From positions 1 to 64,000 of the forward strand of contig JANRLT010000067.1 of assembly GCA_033762255.1 (NCBI GenBank): a stretch of 64,000 nt of DNA, read 5' to 3'. Positions 44,273 to 51,568 of this stretch are shown here, piece after piece (position 1 is the first letter of the stretch; each line of letters starts with the position of its first letter). Source of the DNA: Pirellulales bacterium (GTDB lineage Bacteria > Planctomycetota > Planctomycetia > Pirellulales > JALHPA01). Made by a program: the position numbers and the translations under genes. The notes beneath the pieces are model-generated. The model made no database searches, was not told the DNA's origin, and saw only the letters and a program-made list of their open reading frames with translations.

Positions 44273-44587
44273 ATGTTTGTCGCTAAAGTTACCGGATCCG
44301 TGGTTTCCACGCACAAGGTTGAGTCGATGACCGGCCGCAAGTTGCTGGTGGTCGAGCCGTACCGCATCGATCCCGACACCCGCGGCAGCCTGAAAACGAC
44401 GGGCCGCACGTTTATCGCCATCGATACGGTGGGGGCGGGTGAGGGAGAGTTTGTCCTGATTACCCAGGGGTCGAGCGCGCGGCTGACGCCCGAGACCAAA
44501 AATCTGCCCATCGACACGGTCATCATTGGGATTGTTGATCAAGTGCAAGTCGATAATCAAACGGTTTTTCGACGGGAAGATAGTTGA
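44273..44587 (+). CDS. BMC-P (EutN/CcmL) pentameric vertex protein, first of three
   Basis: A 104-residue pentamer-forming protein that caps the vertices of the shell. The EutN/CcmL signature is clear: MFVAKVTGSVVSTHKVESMTGRKLLVVEPY at the start, then FIAIDTVGAGEGEFVLITQGSSAR and IDTVIIGIVDQVQV. It starts four bases after the ackA stop, so translation is probably coupled. Three different BMC-P genes occur in this locus, the number I recall for PVM-type loci. Confidence 0.95.
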   Translation: MFVAKVTGSVVSTHKVESMTGRKLLVVEPYRIDPDTRGSLKTTGRTFIAIDTVGAGEGEFVLITQGSSARLTPETKNLPIDTVIIGIVDQVQVDNQTVFRREDS

Positions 44588-44701
44588 GCGAAGATCGCGA
44601 TTTGAGATTTCATATTTGAGATTTGTGATTTGAGATCTCCTTCCCACTATCCACTCCTCACTATCCACCCCCCACCATCCACTCCACACTACCACCCACC
44701 C
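44588..44701 (+). repeat. Low-complexity leader before the aldehyde dehydrogenase
   Basis: Tandem GATTTGAGAT-type repeats (about 44598-44635) are followed by a run of about 60 bases with no G (44641-44701), made of CCACT/ATCC/CCACC phrases that ends at the ATG. No Shine-Dalgarno site is present. Confidence 0.7.
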
Positions 44702-46159
44702 ATGCAAGCCACCGAAACACTCATTCGCAGCGTTGTCCAGCAGGTATTGGCGGAGCTAAAGGGTTCGCCGCTGGCGAATGGCGCGCACGCCACGGCGGGT
44801 CGGGGGTATACGGGTCGTTTTGGCATCTTTCAGTCCGTGGACGAGGCGACCACGGCCGCGACCGAGGCTTTTGAGCGACTCAGCGAACGCACCCTGGCCG
44901 ACCGCAAGCGGATCATTGATCATATCCGGCGGATTTCCATCGACCAGTGCGTGGAACTGGGGACGCTGGAAATGCAAGAAACCAAAATTGGCCGCCTGGC
45001 CCATAAGATCGAAAAGCTCAAAACGCTGGGCGAGCGGACGCCGGGGGTGGAGTTTTTGCGGAGCGAAGTCTTTAGCGGCGATCACGGTTTGGCCGTGATA
45101 GAGCACGCTCCCTTTGGCGTGATTGGCTGTATCACGCCGGTGACGCACTCTCTACCCACCATTACCGGCAACGCCGTTAGCATGTTGGCGGGAGGAAACA
45201 CGCTGGTGGTCAATCCGCATCCCAGCGGCAAAAAAGTCGCGGTCGAAGGGGTGCGGCGCTTTAATCAGGCCATCTATGCCGATTTGGGAATCGATAATCT
45301 GATTTGCGTCCTGGCCGAACCGACGCTAGAGACCGCCAGCGCGCTCTTTGCCCATCGCGATGTCAAGCTAATCTGCGTGACCGGCGGGCCCGCGGTCGCG
45401 CGGGCGGCCATGCAATCGAGCAAGCGGGCCATCGTGGCCGGGCCGGGAAATCCCCCGGTGGTCGTGGACGAAACAGCCGATCTGGACCGGGCCGCCCGCG
45501 CGATCATCCAGGGGGGCGCCTATGACAACAACCTGCTCTGCATCGCCGAAAAAGAAGTTTTCGTCGTGGCGAGTGTCATGGATCAATTGCTGGTCGCCAT
45601 GGAACGGGCGGGAGCCATCCGCCTGAATAGCGTGGAAATCGAAAAGCTGACCGCCCAAGCGATCACCAGCACGGGGGAGGGGAGCCACAAGCATGACGTG
45701 GCGGCCAAGGAATTCATCGGCCAAGATGCCGCCGTCCTAGCGCGGGCGATTGGCAAAACAGTCCCGCCCCAAACCGAACTGCTCTTTGGCGAAACGACCG
45801 TGGCCAACCCCTTTGTGCCGGTTGAACAAATGATGCCCTTTATCCCATTTGTCCGCTGCCGCGATGTGGATGAATGCATCGCCCTGGCCAAGCATTATGA
45901 GCACGGATTTCGCCATACGGCCATCATTCACAGTAATAATGTGCGCAACATGACCAAAATGGGCCGCGCGCTGGATACCACGCTCTTTGTCAAAAATGGC
46001 CCCTGCATGGCCGCCTTGGGCCTTGGGGGAGAGGGCTACTTAAGTTTTTCCATCGCGACGCCCACCGGTGAAGGAGTGACCACGCCGCTGACGTTTACCC
46101 GCGAACGCCGCTGCTCATTGATTGATGATCTGCGGATTCTGGGAGGGAAATCAAATTAA
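44702..46159 (+). CDS. CoA-acylating aldehyde dehydrogenase (PduP-like) with N-terminal encapsulation peptide
   Basis: About 485 residues. It oxidises an aldehyde to an acyl-CoA using NAD, in the lumen. Residues 1-19 ([19 protein letters not shown]) form the amphipathic targeting helix, followed by a flexible linker. The catalytic Cys is in [13 protein letters not shown] (near residue 279). NAD-binding landmarks such as [17 protein letters not shown] and [13 protein letters not shown] are present. The ATG at 44702 is chosen because the targeting helix begins there; an upstream frame extension would be Pro/His-rich low complexity. It is expected to act on lactaldehyde made by the aldolase of the same locus. 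Confidence 0.94.
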   Translation: MQATETLIRSVVQQVLAELKGSPLANGAHATAGRGYTGRFGIFQSVDEATTAATEAFERLSERTLADRKRIIDHIRRISIDQCVELGTLEMQETKIGRLAHKIEKLKTLGERTPGVEFLRSEVFSGDHGLAVIEHAPFGVIGCITPVTHSLPTITGNAVSMLAGGNTLVVNPHPSGKKVAVEGVRRFNQAIYADLGIDNLICVLAEPTLETASALFAHRDVKLICVTGGPAVARAAMQSSKRAIVAGPGNPPVVVDETADLDRAARAIIQGGAYDNNLLCIAEKEVFVVASVMDQLLVAMERAGAIRLNSVEIEKLTAQAITSTGEGSHKHDVAAKEFIGQDAAVLARAIGKTVPPQTELLFGETTVANPFVPVEQMMPFIPFVRCRDVDECIALAKHYEHGFRHTAIIHSNNVRNMTKMGRALDTTLFVKNGPCMAALGLGGEGYLSFSIATPTGEGVTTPLTFTRERRCSLIDDLRILGGKSN

Positions 46160-46253
46160 GAATTAAAAATTAAGAATTAAGAATGACAGACCAGGTGATC
46201 ATTCCTTCCAACTCCAGACTCCACTACTCCAAACTCCATTCCACCACTCCCCC
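46160..46253 (+). repeat. Low-complexity leader before the second BMC-P gene
   Basis: An AATTAAGAATTAAAAATTAAG-type tandem (about 46158-46182) followed by a C/T/A-rich stretch that is nearly G-free (46202-46253) directly abutting the ATG. No Shine-Dalgarno site. Confidence 0.65.
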
Positions 46254-46529
46254 ATGCAACTGGCCACGGTTATCGGACACGCGACAGCCACCCTCAAGCA
46301 TCCTTCGATGCATGGGTGGAAGCTATTGCTGGTCCAACCTTTTATGAAGGATGGCCAGACACCGGATGGAGATGTACTCTTGGCGGTGGACCATTTGGGA
46401 GCGGGGCGCGGGGAACGAGTGATTATTACCAGCGACGGGGCGGGGACCCGAGCCTTGATGAAATCCGACACCACTCCCGTCCGGTGGAGTGTCACGGGGA
46501 TCGCCGATCAAGCAAGCGGCGAAAATTAA
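46254..46529 (+). CDS. BMC-P (EutN/CcmL) vertex protein, second of three
   Basis: A 91-residue EutN/CcmL-fold protein: MQLATVIGHATATLKHPSMHGWKLLLVQPF, then LLAVDHLGAGRGERVIITSDG and VRWSVTGIADQ. The AV-D-LGAG-GE core is the family's. It is divergent from the other two copies, with no Shine-Dalgarno site and a low-complexity leader. The next gene starts 22 bases after its stop. It may form vertices alone or mix with the others (inference). Confidence 0.92.
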   Translation: MQLATVIGHATATLKHPSMHGWKLLLVQPFMKDGQTPDGDVLLAVDHLGAGRGERVIITSDGAGTRALMKSDTTPVRWSVTGIADQASGEN

Positions 46530-46551
46530 AGAACAACATATTGTGCCGTGC

Positions 46552-47226
46552 ATGAATCCAACCGAGAGTCAAATCGATGCGATTGTCGCCGAAGTGCTGC
46601 GACGGCTGCGCGTCGACACGTCCGGAGTGGCGTCGGGCGGTATGACCGGGGAAGTACAACTCACGGCCAAGGTCATTGGGCTGGCGGATGTGGCGGTATT
46701 TGCCGGTAAAGCCGTCACCCTGCGGGTGGCAACCGGGGCCATTGTCACGCCCGCCGCGCGCGATTGGCTGCGGGAAAAAGAGATTTTGCTGATCAAGGAA
46801 CCAGCGAAGTTAAACAATAAAAACGAGCCAACCGCAAACCAGCGTCGCATCGCCGTGCCCAAACCAAGCACCATCGTTTGGGCGGATGTCCGGCCAACCA
46901 CGGCTAGCGCGGCGGTGCTGCGAAAGTTGCGCGACAGCGGGTCCACCGTGCAGCAAATTGCCCGCACGGGTCAGTCGACCATGGTGGCGGAGGTGGCGGA
47001 ACAAGTGGCGGGGCATGGTTTCAGGGGGGTGGTGCTGACCGGTGAACCGTGGAGTGCGGTAATCGGGGCTAATCGCCGCCAGAGTGTGCAGGCCGTGTGG
47101 TGTCGAGATCAAAGGGAAATACACGACGCCCAACGGACGGTGGAGGTCAACTGTTTGATCATTGACCACGCGCGGCAAACGCAGTTTGGATTGTGGAATA
47201 TTCTGCGTCCGTTTGTCGAGCGCTAG
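46552..47226 (+). CDS. RpiB-like luminal protein of unknown role, with encapsulation peptide
   Basis: About 224 residues from the ATG at 46552. Residues 3-22 (PTESQIDAIVAEVLRRLRV) form an amphipathic helix like the targeting peptides of the aldehyde dehydrogenase and the aldolase; a flexible stretch follows. The C-terminal 110 residues align in pattern with the second half of ribose-5-phosphate isomerase B: VAEVAEQVAGHGFRGVVLTGEP, then SAVIGANRRQSVQAVWCRD and NCLIIDHAR. The Cys of RpiB's CGTG loop is replaced by TGEP and the catalytic-pocket EHN by VEV, so isomerase activity looks lost. It lies between two BMC-P genes. Function is unknown; a luminal scaffold or ligand-binding cargo is inference. 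Confidence 0.7.
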   Translation: MNPTESQIDAIVAEVLRRLRVDTSGVASGGMTGEVQLTAKVIGLADVAVFAGKAVTLRVATGAIVTPAARDWLREKEILLIKEPAKLNNKNEPTANQRRIAVPKPSTIVWADVRPTTASAAVLRKLRDSGSTVQQIARTGQSTMVAEVAEQVAGHGFRGVVLTGEPWSAVIGANRRQSVQAVWCRDQREIHDAQRTVEVNCLIIDHARQTQFGLWNILRPFVER

Positions 47227-47420
47227 GTAAATGCAGAATGATGAATGTGAAATGCGGAATGATGAATACAGAATGCAGTATGCAGAATAACACCAAACTT
47301 CATTCCTCCAAACACCTTCCTCACACGGAGTGTGAGGAGTACATTTTGCCAAAAACCAAAAACCAAAAACCAAAAACCATTACTCCATAACTCCACTCCT
47401 CCAAACTCCAACCACCCCCC
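47227..47420 (+). repeat. Low-complexity and palindromic spacer before the third BMC-P gene
   Basis: Tandem GAATGATGAATG/AATGCAG phrases (about 47232-47290), then the palindrome CCTCACAC-gga-GTGTGAGG (47319-47337) related to the composite element, then CCAAAAA repeats (47348-47380), then a G-free C/A/T-rich run to the ATG. Confidence 0.7.
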
Positions 47421-47711
47421 ATGCGTATCGGCAAAGTTATCGGCACCGTCACGCTTAATCGCCAGCATCCGGCGATGACCGGGGCGCGGTACAAACTTGT
47501 TGTGCCGCAGTCGCTGGCGAATTTAGCGGGGGATAACATGTCCCCGGCGGAGGAATTGACCGTGTATGACGATTTGGGGGCGGGGGAGGGGAGTATGATC
47601 GCCTTTAGCGAAGGGGGAGAGGCGGCCCAGCCGTTTCGGCCCGTTTTTAAGCCCGTCGATGCGTACTGCGCGGCGCTGTTAGATCAAATTGTAATTTATC
47701 CCGCGACCTGA
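47421..47711 (+). CDS. BMC-P (EutN/CcmL) vertex protein, third of three
   Basis: A 96-residue EutN/CcmL-fold protein with MRIGKVIGTVTLNRQHPAMTGARYKLVVPQ, then LTVYDDLGAGEGSMIAFSEGG and VDAYCAALLDQI. It keeps the DLGAGEGS core and ends in a short beta strand. A G-poor leader of about 40 bases with no Shine-Dalgarno site precedes the ATG. The aldolase gene follows 77 bases later. Confidence 0.93.
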   Translation: MRIGKVIGTVTLNRQHPAMTGARYKLVVPQSLANLAGDNMSPAEELTVYDDLGAGEGSMIAFSEGGEAAQPFRPVFKPVDAYCAALLDQIVIYPAT

Positions 47712-47788
47712 TTGACCGGAAATTTTGCTAACCCAGACAAACAGAGTTTTTCACAACCCACCTTCCTGATTACTTGTCGGCGGCGAAC

Positions 47789-48775
47789 ATGGCGAATTTG
47801 CAACAACTCAAAGAAGAAATCTGCGACATCGGACGGCGCATTTACAACAAGGGCTTTGCCGCGGGGAATGACGGGAACATCAGCTTCCGTCTCAGCGAAA
47901 AGGAGGTCCTGTGCACGCCCACGATGATTTCCAAGGGATTCATGAAGCCGGCGGATTTATGCATTGTGGACCTGGAAGGGAACCAGATCTCGGGCCAGCG
48001 CAAGCGTTCCAGCGAAATCCGGCTGCACCTGACGATCATGAAGGCCCGCCCCGAGATCAAAAGCGTGGTTCACTGCCACCCGCCGCATGCCACGGCGTTT
48101 GCCGTCGCCCGCGAGCCGATTCCCCAATGCGTCCTGCCCGAGGTCGAGGTCTTCTTGGGCGATGTGCCGATCACCAAATACGAGACCCCCGGCGATCAAA
48201 AATTCGCCGACACTGTGCTCCCTTATGTTCATAAATCCAACGTGATGATCCTGGCCAACCACGGCACGGTCAGCTTTGGCGAATCGGTCGAACGGGCCTA
48301 TTGGTGGACGGAAATTCTCGACGCTTATTGCCGGATTTTGCTGCTGAGCAAGGACCTGGGGCATGTGAATTACCTGGGTGAGCAAAAGTCGCGGGAATTG
48401 ATCGAGCTGAAGACCAAGTGGGGATTCAAAGACGCGCGGCTAACCGATGGCGTGGAAAACTGCGATATCTGCGCGAATGACGTGTTTCGCGGCAGCTGGG
48501 CGGAGACGGGCGTTAGCCGCAAGGCGTTTCCCGCCCCCGAGCCAATCTCCACCCGCGCGGCCATCGGTGATGGCAGCCAGCCGAGTAAAGTTGCCGCCGT
48601 GGCGAATGCGAACGCGGGAATTCCCGTGGTTTCCGGTCCCACCGGTGAGCAGGTCGCGGCGGCGGTGGCCGCGGCAACCCAAAATTTGGGCAACGCGCGT
48701 GCCGGCGAAACACCCGATCAGGAACGATTGATCCAGTTGATTACCGATCGGGTGATGGCGGCGTTAGGGAAGTAG
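47789..48775 (+). CDS. Class II aldolase (fuculose/rhamnulose-phosphate aldolase-like) with C-terminal encapsulation peptide
   Basis: About 328 residues from the ATG at 47789. The aldolase domain (1-215) has GFAAGNDGNISFR near the start, then KGFMKPADLCIVD. The zinc-ligand segment is VVHCHPPHATAFA, with another His in ILANHGTVSFGE. The family cleaves fuculose-1-phosphate or rhamnulose-1-phosphate to DHAP and lactaldehyde. The C-terminal extension holds a Pro/Ala-rich linker and ends in TPDQERLIQLITDRVMAALGK, a helix of the kind that targets cargo to the shell. This pattern is known from PVM loci. It supplies the aldehyde for the dehydrogenase. Confidence 0.94.
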   Translation: MANLQQLKEEICDIGRRIYNKGFAAGNDGNISFRLSEKEVLCTPTMISKGFMKPADLCIVDLEGNQISGQRKRSSEIRLHLTIMKARPEIKSVVHCHPPHATAFAVAREPIPQCVLPEVEVFLGDVPITKYETPGDQKFADTVLPYVHKSNVMILANHGTVSFGESVERAYWWTEILDAYCRILLLSKDLGHVNYLGEQKSRELIELKTKWGFKDARLTDGVENCDICANDVFRGSWAETGVSRKAFPAPEPISTRAAIGDGSQPSKVAAVANANAGIPVVSGPTGEQVAAAVAAATQNLGNARAGETPDQERLIQLITDRVMAALGK

Positions 48776-48863
48776 AGTTTGTGGGGGAGTAGAGTTTGGA
48801 GTAATGGAGAGAAAGAGGAAATCATATCTCTAAAACTCCCTCATCCGGCTCGCAAGCTCGCCA

Positions 48864-48892
48864 CCTTCTCCCACGGGGAGAAGGGTTTTTAA
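48864..48892 (+). terminator. Hairpin with T-run after the aldolase gene
   Basis: CCTTCTCCC-acg-GGGAGAAGG with a nine-pair perfect stem, followed by GTTTTT. It is also part of a dispersed 'CATCCGGCTCG...' phrase, so it may be a repeat acting as a terminator. It could end or weaken transcription before the dehydrogenase. Confidence 0.55.
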
Positions 48893-48925
48893 AACCCCCA
48901 CTATCCTCCCCACACACCATCTCCC

Positions 48926-48990
48926 CACCATCCACCATCCACCATCCACCATCCACCATCCACCACCCACCACCCACCATCCACCACCCA
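48926..48990 (+). repeat. CCACCAT heptamer microsatellite
   Basis: About nine copies of a seven-base CCACCAT unit with drift to CCACCAC. The stretch is C/A/T only and runs on to within 20 bases of the dehydrogenase ATG. Similar but shorter phrases occur at 25873-25895 and 44655-44700. Confidence 0.9.
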
Positions 48991-49010
48991 CTAACCACTA
49001 TTCCCTCACC

Positions 49011-49952
49011 ATGAAAGTCAGCATTATTGGCGGCGGCGGCTTGGTCGGCTCTTGCACGGGATTTGCGCTGCAGGCGGGGGGAATCGTGCGCGAAGTGGCG
49101 CTCTTGGACGCGAATGCCGACGCGGCGGACGGCCAGGCACTCGACCTGTTGCACGGGTCCTCCAGTATGGCTGATCAGGCGTTTTACGCCGGTGGATACG
49201 AGCAGATTCCCACCAGCGATTTGATTTGCATTACCGCCGGATTGCGGCGCAAGCCGGATGAAAGCCGGTTGGATCTCATTAACCGCAACGTCGATCTCTT
49301 TACCGGAATCCTTGCGGAGATTTTAAAAGTGGGGCTCAAACCGGGCGCGATCGTGCTAGTGGTCTCGAACCCCGTCGATGTGCTGACACATTTGGCCGCG
49401 CAGCGCCTCAAACTGCCGCCGCATCAGGTGCTGGGCCTGGGAACACAGCTCGACACGCTACGTTTTCGCGGGTTATTAGCCGCCAAACTCAACGCCGCAC
49501 CCACCCAGGTGCAGGCGCTGATCCTAGGCGAGCATGGCGATAGCATGGTTCCGATCTGGTCCGCCGCCACGATCGGCGGCCTGCCGCTGGATAAATTTCC
49601 CCATTGGACGCCACAACTGGGCCAGCAGATCTTTGAACGGGCCAAAACCAGCGGCGCGGAAATGATTAAAAAGAAGGGCGGGGCGGGCTTTGCCGTGGGC
49701 GTGGCGATCAAGGATGTGATCGAAGCGGTCGCGCTGGATCGCCGTTGCGTGTTGCCTGTTTCCAGCGTGCAGAACGGCTGTTATGGACTAAAAGACGTGG
49801 CAATCTCGGTTCCGACGGTCGTGGGTCGGACGGGTGTCCAGAGCCATTACGAGATCGACCTCTGGCCCAAGGAGCTGCAAGCGCTCAAGCAGAGCGCGAG
49901 CGTCCTGCGCGAGACCTTGGACGCGGTTACGAAACGCCTGGCGGGAAAGTAA
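49011..49952 (+). CDS. Lactate/malate dehydrogenase family enzyme of the microcompartment locus
   Basis: A 313-residue NAD-dependent 2-hydroxyacid dehydrogenase. The dinucleotide loop is GGGGLVGS, with the adenosine-binding Asp in ALLDAN. Catalytic His is in GEHGDSM (near residue 174), and SNPVDVLTHLAAQ is the family's. At the specificity position in 'TAGLRRKPDESRLDL' the residue is Arg, as in malate dehydrogenase, rather than the Gln of lactate dehydrogenase. The likely role is NADH recycling for the aldehyde dehydrogenase (inference). The C-terminal helix resembles a targeting peptide but is part of the fold. A G-free leader precedes it with no Shine-Dalgarno site. Confidence 0.92.
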   Translation: MKVSIIGGGGLVGSCTGFALQAGGIVREVALLDANADAADGQALDLLHGSSSMADQAFYAGGYEQIPTSDLICITAGLRRKPDESRLDLINRNVDLFTGILAEILKVGLKPGAIVLVVSNPVDVLTHLAAQRLKLPPHQVLGLGTQLDTLRFRGLLAAKLNAAPTQVQALILGEHGDSMVPIWSAATIGGLPLDKFPHWTPQLGQQIFERAKTSGAEMIKKKGGAGFAVGVAIKDVIEAVALDRRCVLPVSSVQNGCYGLKDVAISVPTVVGRTGVQSHYEIDLWPKELQALKQSASVLRETLDAVTKRLAGK

Positions 49953-49979
49953 AATTTCATTGCTAGGGAAATGCAAAAT

Positions 49980-50213
49980 CACGGAGCCACGGAGGAAAAC
50001 ACCGAGCGGCACGGAGAACAGATTTGGAACATAGATACAACAGATGGGACTGATTTACGCGGATCAGTAAAGAGAATTCAACCGGACGCTAGCGCGTGTC
50101 GGCTGATGGTTGATGCAGTCACGGTGACGAAATCAGCCGCCGGGCGCTAGCCCACGGTTCATTTTCCTTTGGATTGCCCCTCCGTGCAACTCGTTAGACT
50201 CCGTGCCTTTGTG
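49980..50213. repeat. Nested inverted-repeat element (MITE-like)
   Basis: Outer arms carry CACGGAG...CACGGAGG (49981-49997) and its complement (50177-50203). Inside are GCTAGC at 50088 and 50146, CGGCTGAT (50100-50107) against ATCAGCCG (50132-50139), and GTCAC-g-GTGAC (50118-50128) at the centre. The phrase AGCCGCCGGGCGCTAGCCCA resembles a dispersed planctomycete repeat. Confidence 0.75.
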
Positions 50214-50241
50214 CTAAATCTTTCCTTCTTGGTTTAACCAC

Positions 50242-51555
50242 ATGCAAAAAACCCTTGACGCCAAATTGGCTGAAATTCACGCCGATCCGCACGGTTCGCG
50301 GGCGTTCATTTTGGCCGACGCCAAGGACGCCGACATGGCCTTTGGCATGGGGGCGCCGGGCCTCTCGCCCGAGCAGCACGCCGGGGAGGTCCGGTTTCGC
50401 ACGTTGGCGCAGTATCGCGACCAAATCCGCCAGATTATTCAGCAGGGGCTAGTGGATATCATGCTGATGTCGGCTAGCACCAGCGCGCAGCTCACGTTGA
50501 TCGAAGGGTTATTCGACCATAGTCCCATCACGCCCGCTGGTCGGGCCAATGATGCCACCGATGTCTTTGTGGTGCGGGGACAAAACTACCTGGCACAGCC
50601 CGCCCGGCCGTTCCGCTCGGCCGCGCTCGATCATTTGCAGTGCGGGCACCTGGACTGCGAGCCCCAAGAGCGCGTGCGCGGGGCAAACCTGGGCCTGTAT
50701 AGCGTCACTTTTAATAACCGCCTCGAGGAGGATTTGCACACGCTTGAGCAATACAAGCTGTTCCGCGAAGAGGCGGAACGCAAGGGCTTTCGGCATTTTC
50801 TGGAGGTCTTTGATCCCAATGCCCCGACCGCATTAACAGCCGATACAATACCCCCATTTATTAATGACCACATCGCCCGCACGCTGGCGGGGGTCGCGCC
50901 AGCGGGTCGGCCCGTGTTTCTCAAGATTGTGTATCATGGTCCCCGCGCAATGGAGGAACTCGTCGCTTATGATCCGCACTTGGTCGTGGGCATCCTGGGG
51001 GGAAGCGCGGGGACGACCTATGACGCGTTTAAAATGCTGGCCGAGGCTAAGAAATACGGCGCGCGGGCGGCGCTGTACGGGCGTAAAATCAACCAAGCCG
51101 AGAACCAGTTAGCCTTTATTGAGTTTCTAAAGCTGCTGGCCGACGGACTGATCACCGCGGAAGAGGCGGTAAAAGCCTATCATGCGGTCTTAGCCAAATT
51201 GGGCATTCAGCCACACCGTAAATTAGCGGATGACTTGACTCTGCAAACCGCGGCGATGAGTTACGGCGGCATCCCCCAGGTAAGCGTACCTGCTTTGCCG
51301 TCGGCCATGCAATCAGCCTCCCCCCCGGATAAAAAACAGGCATCCCCGGGGGATTGCGGCTGTGGCGGGACAGTCCCCGCGGCATGTGCCTGCTCCGGGC
51401 ACGCCCATGATGATGCCCCACAGACAAAAGGGCAAAAACCGGCCAGCCAAAAAGCCGCGGCGTCCGCGGGCCAATCATCCCCGCGACCGCTAACAACCGC
51501 TGAGAAACTGGCCGCGAATCAGGCGAAACGGGACCGCATTTGGGGACGTATATAG
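50242..51555 (+). CDS. Class I aldolase-fold protein with a Cys/His-rich C-terminal tail
   Basis: A 437-residue protein without a named family that I recognise. Residues about 20-340 look like a TIM barrel of the FBA-I/DhnA/DeoC group. FILADAKDADMAFG lies near the start, a Lys sits in VFLKIVYHGP at the position expected for a Schiff-base strand, and GILGGSAGTTYDAF and YGRKINQAEN match the phosphate-binding end. After residue 360 comes a Pro/Ala-rich stretch with two Cys clusters (DCGCGG and CACSGHAHDD), then a basic helix ([20 protein letters not shown]). It is the last plus-strand gene of the locus, after a repeat-filled gap. Aldolase activity is inference. Confidence 0.7.
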   Translation: MQKTLDAKLAEIHADPHGSRAFILADAKDADMAFGMGAPGLSPEQHAGEVRFRTLAQYRDQIRQIIQQGLVDIMLMSASTSAQLTLIEGLFDHSPITPAGRANDATDVFVVRGQNYLAQPARPFRSAALDHLQCGHLDCEPQERVRGANLGLYSVTFNNRLEEDLHTLEQYKLFREEAERKGFRHFLEVFDPNAPTALTADTIPPFINDHIARTLAGVAPAGRPVFLKIVYHGPRAMEELVAYDPHLVVGILGGSAGTTYDAFKMLAEAKKYGARAALYGRKINQAENQLAFIEFLKLLADGLITAEEAVKAYHAVLAKLGIQPHRKLADDLTLQTAAMSYGGIPQVSVPALPSAMQSASPPDKKQASPGDCGCGGTVPAACACSGHAHDDAPQTKGQKPASQKAAASAGQSSPRPLTTAEKLAANQAKRDRIWGRI

Positions 51556-51568
51556 CTTTTACGCGCTA

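Noticed and set aside
48900-48990. CRISPR-like appearance of the regular CCACCAT array
   Set aside because: The unit is 7 bases with no spacers, and there are no cas genes; it is a microsatellite.
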